From Papio anubis (Eukaryota; Chordata; Mammalia; Primates; Cercopithecidae): 64,000 nucleotides of DNA. Numbering within the stretch: the stretch's first letter is position 1; every line of letters starts with the position of its first letter. The stretch is taken from positions 86,263,277 through 86,327,276 of the forward strand of contig NC_044984.1 of the NCBI RefSeq assembly GCF_008728515.1, read 5' to 3'. The translations under genes were made by a program, and so were the position numbers. Below, in pieces: positions 23,261 to 35,590 of this stretch. The notes under the pieces were generated by a model that made no database searches, had not been told where the DNA came from, and saw only the letters and a program-made list of their open reading frames with translations.

Positions 23261-24244
23261 ATTAATTAGCCTTCAACAAATTTAAAAAGAACACCATCTA
23301 GAACATGAAAAGACAACCACAAAATGAGATAAGTTATTTGTAAATGACATAGGATTTGTATTCAGAATTTATAAATAATTCTAAACAATGCAACAATAAA
23401 ATGATAAACAACCCAATTTTTAAATGGGTAAAGGATTTGAGTATACACTTCTTCAAATAAGGTATATAAATGACCAACAATCACATGAAGAGATTCTCCA
23501 CATCATTAGTTACTAGGAAAATGCAAATCAAAACCACAATGAGACACAATTTCACACCCACAAACATGACTAAAAAGACAGGGAGTAACAAAGGTCAAAG
23601 AGGATGAGGAGAAATGGAAACCCTCATAAATTTCTCGTGAAGGTGTAAAATAGGGCAGACATTTTGGAAAACAGTTTATCTGTTCCTCAAAATATTAGGC
23701 ATGGAGTCATCATAAGACATATCAACACCAGTCCCAGGTATACCCAAAAGAAGTACAAATGTATCTTCACACAAAAACTCATATGTGAATGTTCATAGAA
23801 GCATTATTTATAACAGCCAAAAAGTGGAAACAAATGTCTATCAACTAGTAAATATTTATATCTATACAATCTAACATCATTTAGCAATAAAAAATAATGA
23901 CACACTGATATATGCTACTACTTGAGAACCCTGAATGCATTATATTAAGTAAAAGAAACCAGTCACAGGAGACCACATATTGTATAATTGCATTTATTTG
24001 AAGAGCCATGAACAGGCAAATCCATGGAAACAGAAAATAGAATAGTGGTTGCCTGGGGCTATGGTGGTGAGCTGGAGAACAGTAATGGGGAATAACTGCT
24101 AATGGATATGGGTTGGGGTTTCTTTTTATGGGTTTTGAATATGTTCTAAAATTAGATTGTGGTGATGGTTGCACAACTCTGAACATACTAGAATACTACT
24201 AAATGATAAGACAAACAAACCTTGTTTTAAGTAAATAATGACAG

Positions 24245-25020
24245 AAACAATAACAAAAGCTTGCAGAAAACTCAGCTCAATACCACAACATTTTAAGCTT
24301 TATGAAAAAAAAAAAAAACTGGATTTTAGGGTTTGAAGCCTGAATTAATGTAATACAACTCCAAAACCCACAAGGATATCTAATAAATCTAAGTTGATGA
24401 TTCCAAATTTCTTCATCTGGCAAGGTCCTCCTGAGATCCTATCATCCATCCCTCTGCTCAAGCTCAGATAAGTGGACTATTTTCAGCACTGTATTTAAAC
24501 CCATACAATAAATAGTTTAATAAACTCTTTCAGTTATGGTAACTTGATCTGAATGGGATGCTGAGTGTCAGGGGCAAGAGTTTCTTCCCTGAACCTTTAC
24601 AATCATGACATTGAATAAGCAGCTCTTGGTTAGAGATGGTGGTAGAGCAACAGAGGAAATAGTGCACCTAAATACCCAGAGGAGAACTGTCAGGGACAGT
24701 GCAGGGGTCCCACATGGAGTGGGAGAGAGAGGGCAAGCCAACAGTAGGCCGAAAGAGGGCTGAGGCAAGAGACAAATAGGATAGAATAGTTACAGAAGAA
24801 GAAAAAGATGAGTCAGGGAAACTTTCATATGACTGAAAGTTTAGAGATGAGAGAGGAAAAAATAGGAAAAAGAAATCAGAAGAAACAAAGAGAACAAAGA
24901 ATATTTTAGTTTTTTTATCTTTTTTTTTTTTTTTTTTTTGTCTCCTGAATGTTGACAAATATAAAGCAAAGTAAATCACTTTGGACCCATCACTTACCCT
25001 CATTTCCACAAGCAGAAGGG
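24245..25020. other. Unassigned sequence after the L1M
   Basis: A-run at 24,304-24,317 and a T(20+) run at 24,919-24,940. Part of 24,480-24,540 has an LTR-like 'aataaatagtttaataaact' but no further support. ORFs at 24,568-25,057 (minus) run across the T-tract and are chance. Confidence 0.4.
24919..24940. repeat. Poly(T) tract
   Basis: More than 20 T; could be a minus-strand poly(A) relic, but no retroelement body is recognised to its right before the LTR-like repeat. Confidence 0.85.
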
Positions 25021-25044
25021 GTGTACTGTGGAATGAAGGCCTGT

Positions 25045-25345
25045 GTTTCCTCCACATTTATATGCTGAAGTTCTAATGTGATAGCACTGGGAAGTGGGAT
25101 CTTTTAGAAGTAAATTGCTCATGAGGGTGGAACCCCTTTGATGAGATTAGCGTCCACATAACAAGGGAAAGAGAGCCACTCCCTCTCTGCTCTCTGCCAT
25201 GTGGTCATTGTCATCTGCAAACCAAAAAGTGGACCCACAGCAGACACTGGATCTGCAGGCAGCTTCATCTTGGACTTCCCAGACTCCAGAACTGTGAAAA
25301 ATAAATAAATGTTGCTTAAGTCACTTATAGTATATCCATAGGTGA
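25045..25345 (+). mobile_element. MaLR-like (MLT1-class) LTR fragment, plus strand
   Basis: 'tatatgctgaagttctaatg', 'catgagggtggaaccccttt', 'ctgccatgtggtcattg', 'tcttggacttcccagactcc' and 'aactgtgaaaaataaataaa' fall in the order expected of an MLT1-class LTR. The 3' terminus is missing or diverged. Confidence 0.6.
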
Positions 25346-28300
25346 CATACCTATGTATATGATAAAGGTTTTATAGCATCCCCAGACCAGACTAAGATTA
25401 TATACTTTATAATGCAATATACAAAGTGATAAAAATATACAGAAGAATTGGTTTAGTGACAAAGCTGTCTAGTCCTTTACATTGCAGCAATTCTGGAAGA
25501 GCAAAGGAAAACTGCTTTCTATTTTCTCGTAAGTTAGCTAAGAAATAAATACAAACAATTTTCTTTTATTCAATTTATGATTAATATTAACAGTAAAAAT
25601 AATGACACAAAATAAAACAAATTGCATATAGTAAACTTTGTTGTTGACTAAAAATAGACAGAAAGAAAACTTTTTAATAAAATCTCTATCTGCAGCATTA
25701 GATTTAGAATAGATACAATGTCATACAACAAAATTTCCAATTGCAGATGTTATAAATTTATTAATATAAATTTTAAAACTTGATTAGCAGTACATCACTT
25801 TCACTGAAAATTTTACATGGAAAATGATTCTGATGAGAATAATTTTCAGCAAAATAAAAATAAACATTTAAAAAATTGGGTATGATTTAAGTCTGCTAGA
25901 TAGAAAGTTGGTAAAGGAATTAAACCAGCTTAATAAGAAAAAAAACTTCCCAGAACAAATTTCTTTTTTCCACATACATTTTTCTCTATGTGCTCTGGAG
26001 ACATTTCTGAATTTGTGTATGCTGACACATAATGAGCCCCTCTGTGTCTATTTCTGAGGAAGCTTTATTTAGTTGCCCTTCTGATAAACAGTGTAAGTTC
26101 AAAAGAATAAGCAGTCCATATTCCCCGGGCTTGGCATGAGGAGGCAGCAGATGATCTAATAGATTTTGTTGCTTCTAATTTTTGTGACTAATATAGAGGT
26201 TCTGTTTTGAAAGCACCCGGATCTGGCTTCATTCTGGTTTAGATATTTGGAACAAAATGTACTCTTTCCCAAGAGTCACTTTCTCAGAACTATCCGAAGC
26301 ATAATTTTTAAAAACATAAGTACATCAGGAATAGTTCAGAATGACATGAAGCTTGCCAAAGGCCTAAAGAAGCTCGAAGTGGCTTAATTAAATTTAGACA
26401 GTGGGGCTAAGAGAAGTCCTTAAATAGTAAGATGAGGGACTCTTTCTATTCCCTGTCCTAAGATTTCGCTATGGAGGGACCACCTCTAGAGAAAGACTCA
26501 GATCTCTTGCCCATTCTCCTCCCTTAACCCTCTTTATAGGATTGGTAATTTGAAAGAAGGAACTGCTAATACTCTTCTTAGCCCCTTCTAACTCTCTTTG
26601 GGAGCCAGTCTGCTTTCAAGGAAGATGCTATTGCTGCTTCCTATTGCTATAAAATGGACGGGGGTACACTCCCCTCCCCTGACACTTTTTCTATTTCAGA
26701 AACACTAGGATTTTTTTTCTGTCTCTGCCTGGTGAACAGATGGATAAATCTTTCTCATCCCAGGGGGTATAGAACCATTAAGCCCATTTTTCTCCATGCA
26801 CAAGTCATGTTCCCCAATAGACAAAGGTCATATTTTGATGGTCATCCTGACTCTTCTTTCTCAGTGGTTCCAAACTGAGGCAGGGAAAAGTGGGAGATTA
26901 ATTATTTACTTCTTAAGTTCCAATATAAATCCCAATTTGCCTTCTTCTCCCTTTTCAGCTATTTCCTGTCATGGAAAATGAAGCCTGTGGGGTTTTGTTT
27001 ATAGTTAGTGTGTGTGTGTGTGTTTGTGTTGTATTTGTTTGTTTTTCTCCGTATTTTTAGGCAAAGGAAATAAAAGTAAGAATTTGGGATGCAGATAGCA
27101 TTTTGGAGATTTTGTAGAATTTAAAAGCCATAAGGCTTATTTACATTTAGAAGACACACAATTCTAAGGGAAAAAAAAAAAAAAAAATAGAGATCCAAAC
27201 AATGAAAAGAAGCTGAGAGGGTAGGATGGAGAGTCATGTTTATCAGGAACAGGCTCATTTTGTGTAGAAAGGACATTTGAAACAAATATGACATGTTTTA
27301 ACATGTCATCTGGGGGTGATGTAAAATATGCAACAGTCTCTTGAATAAATTTTCTCTTAAAGTCTCAGAGTATACTCATTTTTTATGGAATTGATCTTAG
27401 ATTTGGAAAATTGGTTCTGAATCTCATGAAGCTCACCTTTTAAATAAAATTGGCATTGTCGGTAATGTTATTACTTTGCAAACAGATTGGTAGTTTTTTT
27501 CTGTATTCCCAAATCCTACTGTATTTATTCAATCATGTAATAGAAAATACTCTACAAGGAAAGTAAATGTACCTTTCTATTTATGCTTGTATTTACCATT
27601 AACATCGATAAGCACCAAAAACTGTTACTGCAATTAAATGTAGAAAAGAATTTTTTAAAAATCTTGACAAACAAAAAACTCTCTGAAATATGAAGATGAA
27701 GAGTGCTTTTCTGGCTACACTAAATGGCCTCCTAGGAGATTATAATGTGAGTGAAGTTTGTCTTTCAGGGTTCTCTTTGAGTTCTCCTCCTTAGGCATTT
27801 TCTAATCTTCTGCTGCCCTTTTAAGCTTTGAATTTGGCCTATTTTGACTGAGGCAAGAGGAAGATAGCATCCCAACCTCTTATTTTATTTTTTTCCCCCA
27901 AACATTCAAGTGTATTTGACTTACTTTCACATATCCATCAAGAATGAGCTGAAATGCTCCCTTCTCTGAGTTAGAACATTTTCCTTCTCTGGAATGTCCT
28001 TCTTTCTGCTTTTACAATTGCCTGTGTATACATAAACAAGGAAGAACAGAAGAGATGTCTCAGCCCAAAGGATAAATCGCAGGTGTAGGAAAAGTCAGAG
28101 ACGATAGGCCCTTGTCATAGCCCCTCAATCACTACAGACACATTGCACGCTCTGCCTTCCCCTGGGTTTGCCTTACTCTATTACTCCATTTCACGCCGAT
28201 AGAAACTGTGAGATAGGAGCCCTCGACATGAGGATTCCTCCCCATAAGAGGAGCATGTCTTCACAGAAAATTCACTGATTGTTTTAACCTGTGTCTGATG

Positions 28301-30254
28301 CAAAGTTTCACTGGCATTACTAACAGGTGCAGAACCAATTAACTGATTTGAATTTTATCATCATTGTCATTGTCAACAGACACTTAATGGGTATCTCTAG
28401 AGTGCTGCACATTGCACTAGATACCTAGAGCTCATCTGCTTTCCCCTGGAGGATATTTTAATGAACAATGAAATAGCGAACATCTAGACATGAAAGTGGA
28501 AATGCAAGAGAAATAAAAGGAATTAATAACTTGTCCGTAAGTAAAAAGTTGCCTGGACCTTTCCTATGCCTTCCTAATACCAATAATCACAAGCCATTTA
28601 AATGTATTAAAAGATCTGTTTATACACACACACTGAAGAGAGAGAGAGCAAGAGAGAGAATGACGATGATGGATGACAGACATAAACATCATGCAAATGT
28701 ACATAAAGATCTATAGATCTGTACAAAGATATACATGGCACATCTATTCTTATAGATCTTTATTCAGACTTATATGCAAAGACACAAATGTAAAACAAAT
28801 TTTATTAGCAGCTTTTAATACATGTAAGATAAGTAAATAATAGCTTTTACTTCACTGATTGAAATCAACTGGGTGACAGTAAAGTCTTTCCTAAAACGTC
28901 ATTTGAAATTCCACATTCAAATGTGGGTTTTATGGTTACAGAGTTGTAGCAGTCTTGAGTAACATTCAGACAAGAGCAATAACCTTCACTCAGGAACTAA
29001 ATGAAGAAATTTCAAGGCTAAATACAAGTAACTAAGGAAACATGAGAGCCTAGGCCTAATTTAATTTATAGGCCTCAAAGAAAAATAGGATTAGTTAATC
29101 TAGTACAAATGAGTTCTCCAAAAGTCTTTATCTTTAGCCCAGATAATGAGAAGTGAGTAAGTTCAGAACATGTAGAGATCTGAATCACTAGTCAATAAAA
29201 GAGTTTTCTGAAGCAGTATGTTAACATTGAACACATTTTAAACAAAATTAAACATTGATGCAGACTACATTCCTGAGATGCAACCCAATGTTACCTGGGC
29301 AATGTACTGGATAACTAAAAGGAGCTTCATACCTAATGTGTGACATATTTGTCTATCCATTTAAGTGACACACTGTTTTGTTTCAGGTGAGGTTGATTTA
29401 AGGACTTTTCAAAGTTAAAAAGGATATTTGTTGATAAAAGAGAATGACTCTCACGCAACTTTGTGTAGACATTCTTGAGAGATCGCATTTATCACATATG
29501 ATGTTCAAATGTACCGGAAGCTCGAGCCTTTCACCTCTACTGAGCAATAGGCATTTGAGAACTTAGTCTGTCTGGCTGCCATCCATTATCTGCTCATGCT
29601 AACAAAGGCAGAACCAATCACATGAAAATACAGCAGAGTGCACCTAGCTGCCAGCCTACTAACAGCAGGTGTGTGCCTCTCTTTGAATCATTGCTTCCAG
29701 CCTACTCTCCTTTAAAGTCTGATTCAGATTTGAAGGCCTCCGGTAACCAGCCCCCTTTCTGGGTCAAGATCTTCCCAATCTTTTCTTTCTGGTTTTATAG
29801 CTTCATGTTTCCCAGCTTATAGCTAAGACTCCTGGTTCTTACGACCTACATTGTAATAAGGATTAAATGAAACTGAACGTAGGAAGTCCTCAGCCAGTAA
29901 TAGTTGATGCTGGTTGTGTTGCCTCTCCTCCAAAACTTAAGCTAAGCCTACTTTTCTAAACAAGCTGGCCTTGGGGAAAGACCAAGATAGGAGAGACGAA
30001 AGAGCTAACTGGCCTGTGACACAAACCTTAAACACTTAATCGGTGAAAAAAAAAAAAGGGTTGATTTATAAGCAAGTGGAGGTAGAGTCACTGCCAGAAA
30101 CATCATGAGGAAGTAAATTAAAAGTTTGTGGAAGCCATCTTCAAGAAAGGCAAGATCAGAGGTAGAAGGTACGGTCAGAACTGATGTAAGTTGTCTCACA
30201 TTAATAATCTCTATCCCATATGTTCCTCTGTTATGTATTTATTATGCACTGACT
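25346..30254. other. Repeat-poor, mostly unique AT-rich sequence
   Basis: About 4.9 kb without a clear young repeat. It holds a short (TG)n at 27,009-27,030, an A-run at 27,171-27,187, and a weak L2/MIR-like patch at about 28,365-28,430. No exon, CpG island or RNA gene is evident. Confidence 0.5.
27009..27030. repeat. Short (TG)n repeat
   Basis: About seven pure TG units followed by TTTG interruptions. Confidence 0.85.
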
Positions 30255-30267
30255 CCTAGTACAGGAT

Positions 30268-30591
30268 TTTTTTTTTTTTTTTGTGATACAATTTCACTCT
30301 TGTTACCCAGGCTGGAGTGCAATGGCACTATCTCGGCTCACTGCAACCTCCATCTCCCAGGTTCAAGCAATTCTCCTGCCTCAGTCTGGCAGCTGGGCTT
30401 ACAATCCCGATCAGCTGGGATTACAGATGCCCGCCACCATGCCTGGCTAGTTTTTTGTATTTTTTGTAGTTTTAGTAGAAATTGGGTTTCACCATGTTGG
30501 CCAGGCTGGTCTTGAACCCCTGACCTCAGGTGATCCACCTGCCTCAGCCTCCCAACGTGCTGGGATTACAGGTGTGAGCCACTGCACCCAG
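30268..30591 (-). mobile_element. Alu SINE, full length with internal duplication, minus strand
   Basis: T(17) start, complement of both arms, end at 'gccactgcacccagc'. Flanked by near-identical TSDs CTAGTACAGGATTTT (30,255-30,269) and CTAGTACAAGATTTT (from 30,593), so a clean insertion. At 30,390-30,432 a short segment with 'agctggg.ttaca' occurs twice, and the T-rich linker is also lengthened. The 129-codon ORF at 30,126-30,515 is largely antisense Alu. Confidence 0.95.
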
Positions 30592-30644
30592 CCTAGTACA
30601 AGATTTTGCTTGAATTATCAGAACCTCTTGTGCCCTATCATTGT

Positions 30645-31130
30645 ATCAGTCAGCTTTTCCTATGTAACAAACTACCCCAAAATTTAGTGATTTCAACCAT
30701 TTATTTAGCTCCTGAATCTACTGATTAACAATCTGGTCTAATCAGATCTGGGCTTGGCTGATCGTGACTGGATTTGCTCAGATATCTGTGATCACCTGGC
30801 TAGTTTGCTGAGGCTGACTGGTTTATGATGACCATTTCTGAGACAGCTCAGATGACTAGAGCTTCTCTTGACATTACTTTTCATTCTCCATCAGCCTACC
30901 TTCAGTTTTTATCACATGGTGGTGGCAGAGTCCCAATGGCAGTAAGGGCAGATCAAGGCTCAGAACATCCACAGCACCTTTTCTAGCATATTTTTTACTG
31001 ACCAGCTCAAATTCAAGGGGAAAAAAATAAATTTTACTTCTTTGTTAGAGGAGTTGCCAGGTCACATTGCAAAGAGGCATGGAGTCAGAGAAGGGATGTA
31101 TTTGGAGACATTTTTGCCATCTATTACAGC
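30645..31130 (-). mobile_element. Ancient LTR-like repeat (MLT1-class?), minus strand
   Basis: 'tatgtaacaaactaccccaa', 'aatttagtgatttcaacca', 'tttatcacatggtggtggca' and 'gtatttggagacatttttgc' resemble a minus-strand old mammalian LTR. The family is not certain; heavily diverged. Confidence 0.5.
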
Positions 31131-31707
31131 CAATAAGTGGATTCAAATTAAAAGAAGTCAAAGGCAAGTTTTCCATGCTAGAGAAAGCTTTATGATGAGC
31201 ACTGATGAAAGGGAGCAACAAACACACATAGCATCTTCACGGATAGATATCAGACATCCCACAACTATGACTTCATCCTCAAATTTCATTCTACCAAAAT
31301 AACATAGCATATACAAGAAAGTATTTATATCAGCATACCTTAAAAACTCATTAGAGTCAAAAGTGCCTAAATATGTCACAGCAGTTCATATTTTCTGTTA
31401 CTTAGGGTAGGATCGGAAAGAGTAAAGAATGATGAATTTTCCTATTGTTTGCATCTTTGGGTGGAGGTGCGTTAGGGGAGAAAAGAGATAGCACACAGGA
31501 AAGCCTGGGCATAAACCTGAGTGACAGTGTAAACCACAGTTGTCCTTTTCCAATGGAGAATTCAGTTGGCCAAGAAGAGCTAACTAGAATGGTAAAAGAA
31601 GAAAAAGAGAAAATCAGAAAAAGGGAGAGAAAGAGTAGCTGTCATTTGGCTTTGTATATTGTTACAGAGATAGTAAAATATTTTTCATGGACATCTACCC
31701 TTAAATA
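31131..31707. other. Unassigned, mostly unique sequence
   Basis: Several short ORFs on both strands with no domain similarity; no repeat recognised. Confidence 0.5.
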
Positions 31708-31925
31708 CCAATAATTTATTGTGCATTTTAAAGTAACTAAAAAAAGTGTGATTGGAATGTTTATAACACAAAGAAATAGTAACTACTTGAGGTGAGAGAT
31801 ATTCCATTTACCCTCCTGTAATAATTATGCATTGTATGCCTGTATCAAAATATCTCATGTACCCCATAAATATATACACCTGTTATGCACCCATAAAGAT
31901 TAAACATAAAAATTAAATACCATTG
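31708..31925 (+). mobile_element. L1 3' UTR end (L1MA/L1PB-type), plus strand
   Basis: 'caaaatatctcatgtacccc' followed by 'ataaatatatacacctgtta' and an A-rich end are the L1MA/L1PB 3' UTR terminus. Severely 5'-truncated copy of about 0.2 kb. Confidence 0.85.
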
Positions 31926-33870
31926 CCCCCCCCAATTTTACTCATTGCATAAACATATGTTAATCAAAGAATCAATGTCAAACATGGCATTCACTGTATG
32001 AAAGTCAAGAGGTGTGCTGGATCTTTTCTTATATTCAAGTAACTTTCCTCTACTAAAAGAGATGCACCCCAAAACAAATAACTGTAAAACAATAAGTGGC
32101 CATACTAGAGCTCAGGGAGGCACAGCAGAAGGATCCAGAAAAGGAATTTACCATGAGAAGGGACATTGGCAGGAGTGGTTCCTGGAGATGGATGGGGGAT
32201 AGATAACAAAAAGCATAAAAAGATATTCCAAGACACAAATGCTTGAATCTGCTCTTGAAGAGAAGTGGATTAAGGGGAAAACCTGCAAGGATGCTCAGAA
32301 TTGGAGAGAAAAACCTTTCAGACAATGGGAACAGAATTAACAGATGTCCTGAGGCATAAGAGAACATTGTTTGTTTGGGAAACAAGAATTAAGAGTGGCT
32401 AAATTATATAGAACATGAAGGAGTACAAGATTGACGTCTGAAAAACTATTCATTCTGTGCAAAAAAAAACTTGAAGAATATCCATAAGCTTTAGGTTTGC
32501 ATCTTGGGTAAAAATAGAAATCATGTGACACTCTCCACCCTCACAAATACATAATATTGAATGACTAATATTTTCACCTCTGTTTTCAATGATTCATCAA
32601 AATCTGAAGCCTAGTTGGTAGATAAAACTCTGCCTTAGTCATATTACCTAAATAATTTAAGTTAGAAAACTTCAAATAAATCATGTGCGTGTGTGTTTGT
32701 AAATTCTCCCTTGAAAGCTGCCTTTCATTTTTACCAAATTCATTTATCTTCTAAGGGCCTAACTTCATTATAAACCCCAGGAGTATGCTATCTTTCCCAC
32801 AAAAGAGGAAGGGGGAAAAAGATAAATTTCCAGGGATGGTTTTGCACACCAATGACAGGCATAGGTTTCTAAAGGACGGTTTCCAACCTGTTAATAGTTT
32901 TCAATACACAACAGCTGCAATCCATGAAAGAGATAAATATTCATGGCACAAAGCATTTATATGTATCAAATGTATATTCATGAACAAATGGCTTCCCCTG
33001 CCTTTAATAGTGTTTGTTGTGCAGTCAGTAAAGAATGGACCAAGTTTTCCCTGGCTCCAACGGCTGGGTCTCTACTGCTGCATCTCCTGAATGTCGGTTT
33101 TGCAGTGATTATAGACAAGACAATAGCCATGGGAAAAAAAAAAAAACACACACACACACAAAATGTGCCCAGAATCACTCCTCACTTGTTCCAGATATTG
33201 GATAGCAGAACCAAATATTAATGGCAGATTTTATATGGCTGCCAACTTATTTTTCAGGAAAAGCATTTTACATTCAAGCCTTGTGTAGCCATATGTGCAC
33301 TATAATATCCACGGTTGACCCTCCTCTTTCAAATATGCTTTGTCACAGCACCAATGCCACCCCGAAGGGCTTTCCTAAGAATACTGGAACAGGAATTTGC
33401 ATACATTGAATAGCACTTTCAGGTGATCATCAGCATCTGGTTGTCATGCCCTCAATCAGAGTGGTCTGTGCAGCCTGGAAGCAAAAGAATGATGGTGCAA
33501 ACTATGCAAGCCTTTGTTTTTCAGTAAGATTTGGAGGATGGTATGTGCTTCAGAAAATTGACATATTGTTTAATAAAAGTGTTGTTTGCTCCATTAATTT
33601 CTTCAAGAGGGAAGCAAGAATATTATAGAAACAGTGAGGAAATATGCCTTTTGCTAAACAAGAAAGGCCTCATTATAATGTTTTAGGGTACTACACAAAG
33701 TCTGTTAAAAATAAAAACTTCATAATAAAATAATTTAACTTATAACTTGCATGCAAAGAAGCCCTTCAGTTTTGCAGACAGGATCTCTTAATTCTCTCTC
33801 TCTCTCTTTTTTTTTGGTCAGCTCCCAGCCTTCCTTTAGGGTTACAAAAAAAAATAATTCTGACTCTATC
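31926..33870. other. Mostly unique sequence; one ancient repeat-like patch
   Basis: 32,220-32,430 ('gggaacagaattaacagatg', 'cctgaggcataagagaacat') resembles a mammalian-wide repeat also suggested at 59,590-59,890 and 63,010-63,250; the family is unresolved. (A)n(CA)n at 33,130-33,158 and a (TC)n at 33,795-33,808 are simple repeats. Confidence 0.45.
33130..33158. repeat. A-run followed by (CA)n
   Basis: A(13) joined to about eight CA units. Confidence 0.85.
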
Positions 33871-33884
33871 AGAAATGTCAAACT

Positions 33885-33967
33885 GAGGCCAGGTGTGGTG
33901 ACTCACACCTGTAATCCCAGCACTTTGAGAGGCCAAGGCAGGAGAATTGTTTGAGGCCGAGAGGTCA
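33885..33967 (+). mobile_element. 83-bp Alu 5' fragment with perfect TSDs and no tail, plus strand
   Basis: The first ~80 nt of Alu ('ggccaggtgtggtgactcac' through 'gaggccgagaggtca'), cut off in the left arm with no A-tail. Flanked by identical 14-bp repeats AGAAATGTCAAACT at 33,871-33,884 and 33,968-33,981. The perfect flanking repeat marks both ends of the insertion. Confidence 0.9.
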
Positions 33968-34144
33968 AGAAATGTCAAACTTCCCTTTTCTTTCTTTTGT
34001 CATTTGCTGTTGTTCCACTACAAGAGATGTGATTTTTAAGACCATTATGATAAAATGAAAATATAATTTGAGATCATTCTCTCTACATGTTTTCATAAGG
34101 GTACCTAGTTGTGTCTGAATTTGAGTTTGCAAAGTTAGGTTGCA

Positions 34145-34226
34145 CCTCTCAGTAGACTATGCACTATGTTGCAATATTACTGATGCCTCTCAGTAGACTA
34201 GGCAATATATTGCCTCAAAACCTAAG
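34145..34226 (+). repeat. 41-bp tandem duplication
   Basis: CCTCTCAGTAGACTA occurs at 34,145-34,159 and 34,186-34,200, and similarity continues through 'tgcactatgttgcaatatta' versus 'ggcaatatattgcctcaaaa'. A diverged two-copy tandem. Confidence 0.75.
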
Positions 34227-35429
34227 TGTAAACTAGTATAAAATATGAAAAGATTTTAGCTCTTGGTGTTGTGAGACAGAGATTGCATATGATAACTTGT
34301 TGAGGAGGAAGTATGTTGTTGGATATGTCAAGGTTCCAGAAATATGGACTGTAGCTGTAGCTGGCAAGGATGAAGTGGTACCGCTCTCAAAATGAAATTA
34401 TTTCAGTATTTAAACTATAGTGTCAGTATTTAAAATAATTACTAATATTTCCTTGGAGAGTATTTTGAAAATTAAACCTTTCACAAGAAAATCTTCCTTA
34501 AAGTTCCATAAATAAATAGAAGAGGTGCTCTAGAGTGTGGTGTAGACCAACAATTAATTCCTATACACCTACAATTAATTCCCTAGATCCTTTCCACTTC
34601 TGATGCTAGAACTGGGGGCATCTTACTATCATCTTTGTCCCCTGTCTCAATGAAATGGTTAGTATATGCATCAGAATCCTTTGTGTTAACTTTTTTACAC
34701 TCTCCTCACTAATGAGCAGTTCATGGTGCAGCTCAATAGCATATCTTCACTGCTGGTCACCTCAGCAGAAGTGAAAAATTTATTTATCTATTTGAATTCT
34801 TTTTTCCAAGCCTATCATGTTCTTGTACTGTGCTATTTACTATAAACACAGCCCCTTCTCGCAAGATGTTTTTAGTCTAACAGAGAAAATAAACGAAGTA
34901 ACCACACAGTTAGAAAGCAATATGCATTCAGTAATGCTCCAGCACAGGAAGCAGAAGGCATTATGAGATTTAAAGAGTATCAGACACTTGCCCAAGTTCT
35001 GACAATAAGAAATCAATAAAGCCTGGTGTTGAACACAGGTTTATCAAGCTCTTAATACTCTACATAAAATATTGATGTAGCTGTACCCAAGCTCCTATAT
35101 ACAGAAGCAGCCTTTTGAGAGCAGCCATAGGAGATTCTCTTCTCCTGCTCCTATGTAGGATTAGATAGAAGTATGTCACATGTCTGATCTCAGCCACAAA
35201 GGAGGCTGAAGCTGGGAAGTAGAAAACAAGTTTCTCACAACTCACTTGAGTAAAGATTCCTTTAGCAAAGAGCAGAGGCAGGAAGACTTGGGCTGCAAGT
35301 GGGGCTTCCTGCTCCCATTAGGCTCCTGGCTCTTGTTTGGTCCTGTAGCCAGGCTCACAGCCCACTGCTTGAATCCAAGGGCTGGAATGAGGCTCACTCC
35401 ACCCGTTTGGTTCACTGGCCCATGGGAAA

Positions 35430-35590
35430 ACTGGTGCCCACTGGTCCTTGGGACTACACTTGATGGAAAGCTGTTGTCTTGGACAGTGAAGGGTAGTGCC
35501 ACCGTCCCAGCCTCACTCTGGCTTTATTGCTTTGGGTCTCCTACCCTAATATTTGCTGGAGTCTGCACTGGAGCCTTTGTCATTTCTTCT
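35430..35590 (+). repeat. Copy A of a local repeat pair
   Basis: 'ccactggtccttgggactac', 'gctgttgtcttgga' and 'cccagcctcactctggct' parallel the segment at 36,650-36,795 in the same order and strand, roughly 70% by eye with gaps. Origin unknown; perhaps the 5' part of an old retroelement. Confidence 0.5.

Larger units (their letters stand above)
17700..24240 (+). mobile_element. Near-full-length ancient L1M LINE, plus strand
   Basis: Ordered L1M landmarks: 5' region ('gaagtctgtcttgtaaattg', 'tatgaaagggcccctttt'); ORF1 region (18,430-19,400, with 'cacatccaagaagctcaatg' and 'catcagaaaccatggatcct'); ORF2 from about 20,000 ('gtaggtcataaaacaaacct' at 20,551); RT region (21,900-22,400); and an L1MB/L1MC-like 3' end ('ggtgatggttgcacaactct', 24,160). 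All frames are broken. At 22,311-22,322 the RT catalytic FADD box reads F-V-G-N, so both catalytic Asp residues are lost. An Alu (21,288-21,606), a GATA microsatellite and a U6 fragment lie inside. The 5' limit is approximate. Confidence 0.75.

Noticed and set aside
17700..24240. Retrotransposition-competent L1
   Set aside because: Frames are shattered and the RT catalytic box reads F-V-G-N.
24668..25057. 129-codon minus-strand ORF
   Set aside because: Runs through a T/A homopolymer giving a lysine run; no plausible protein.
30126..30515. 129-codon plus-strand ORF
   Set aside because: Its C-terminal half is antisense Alu, a very common spurious ORF in primate DNA.
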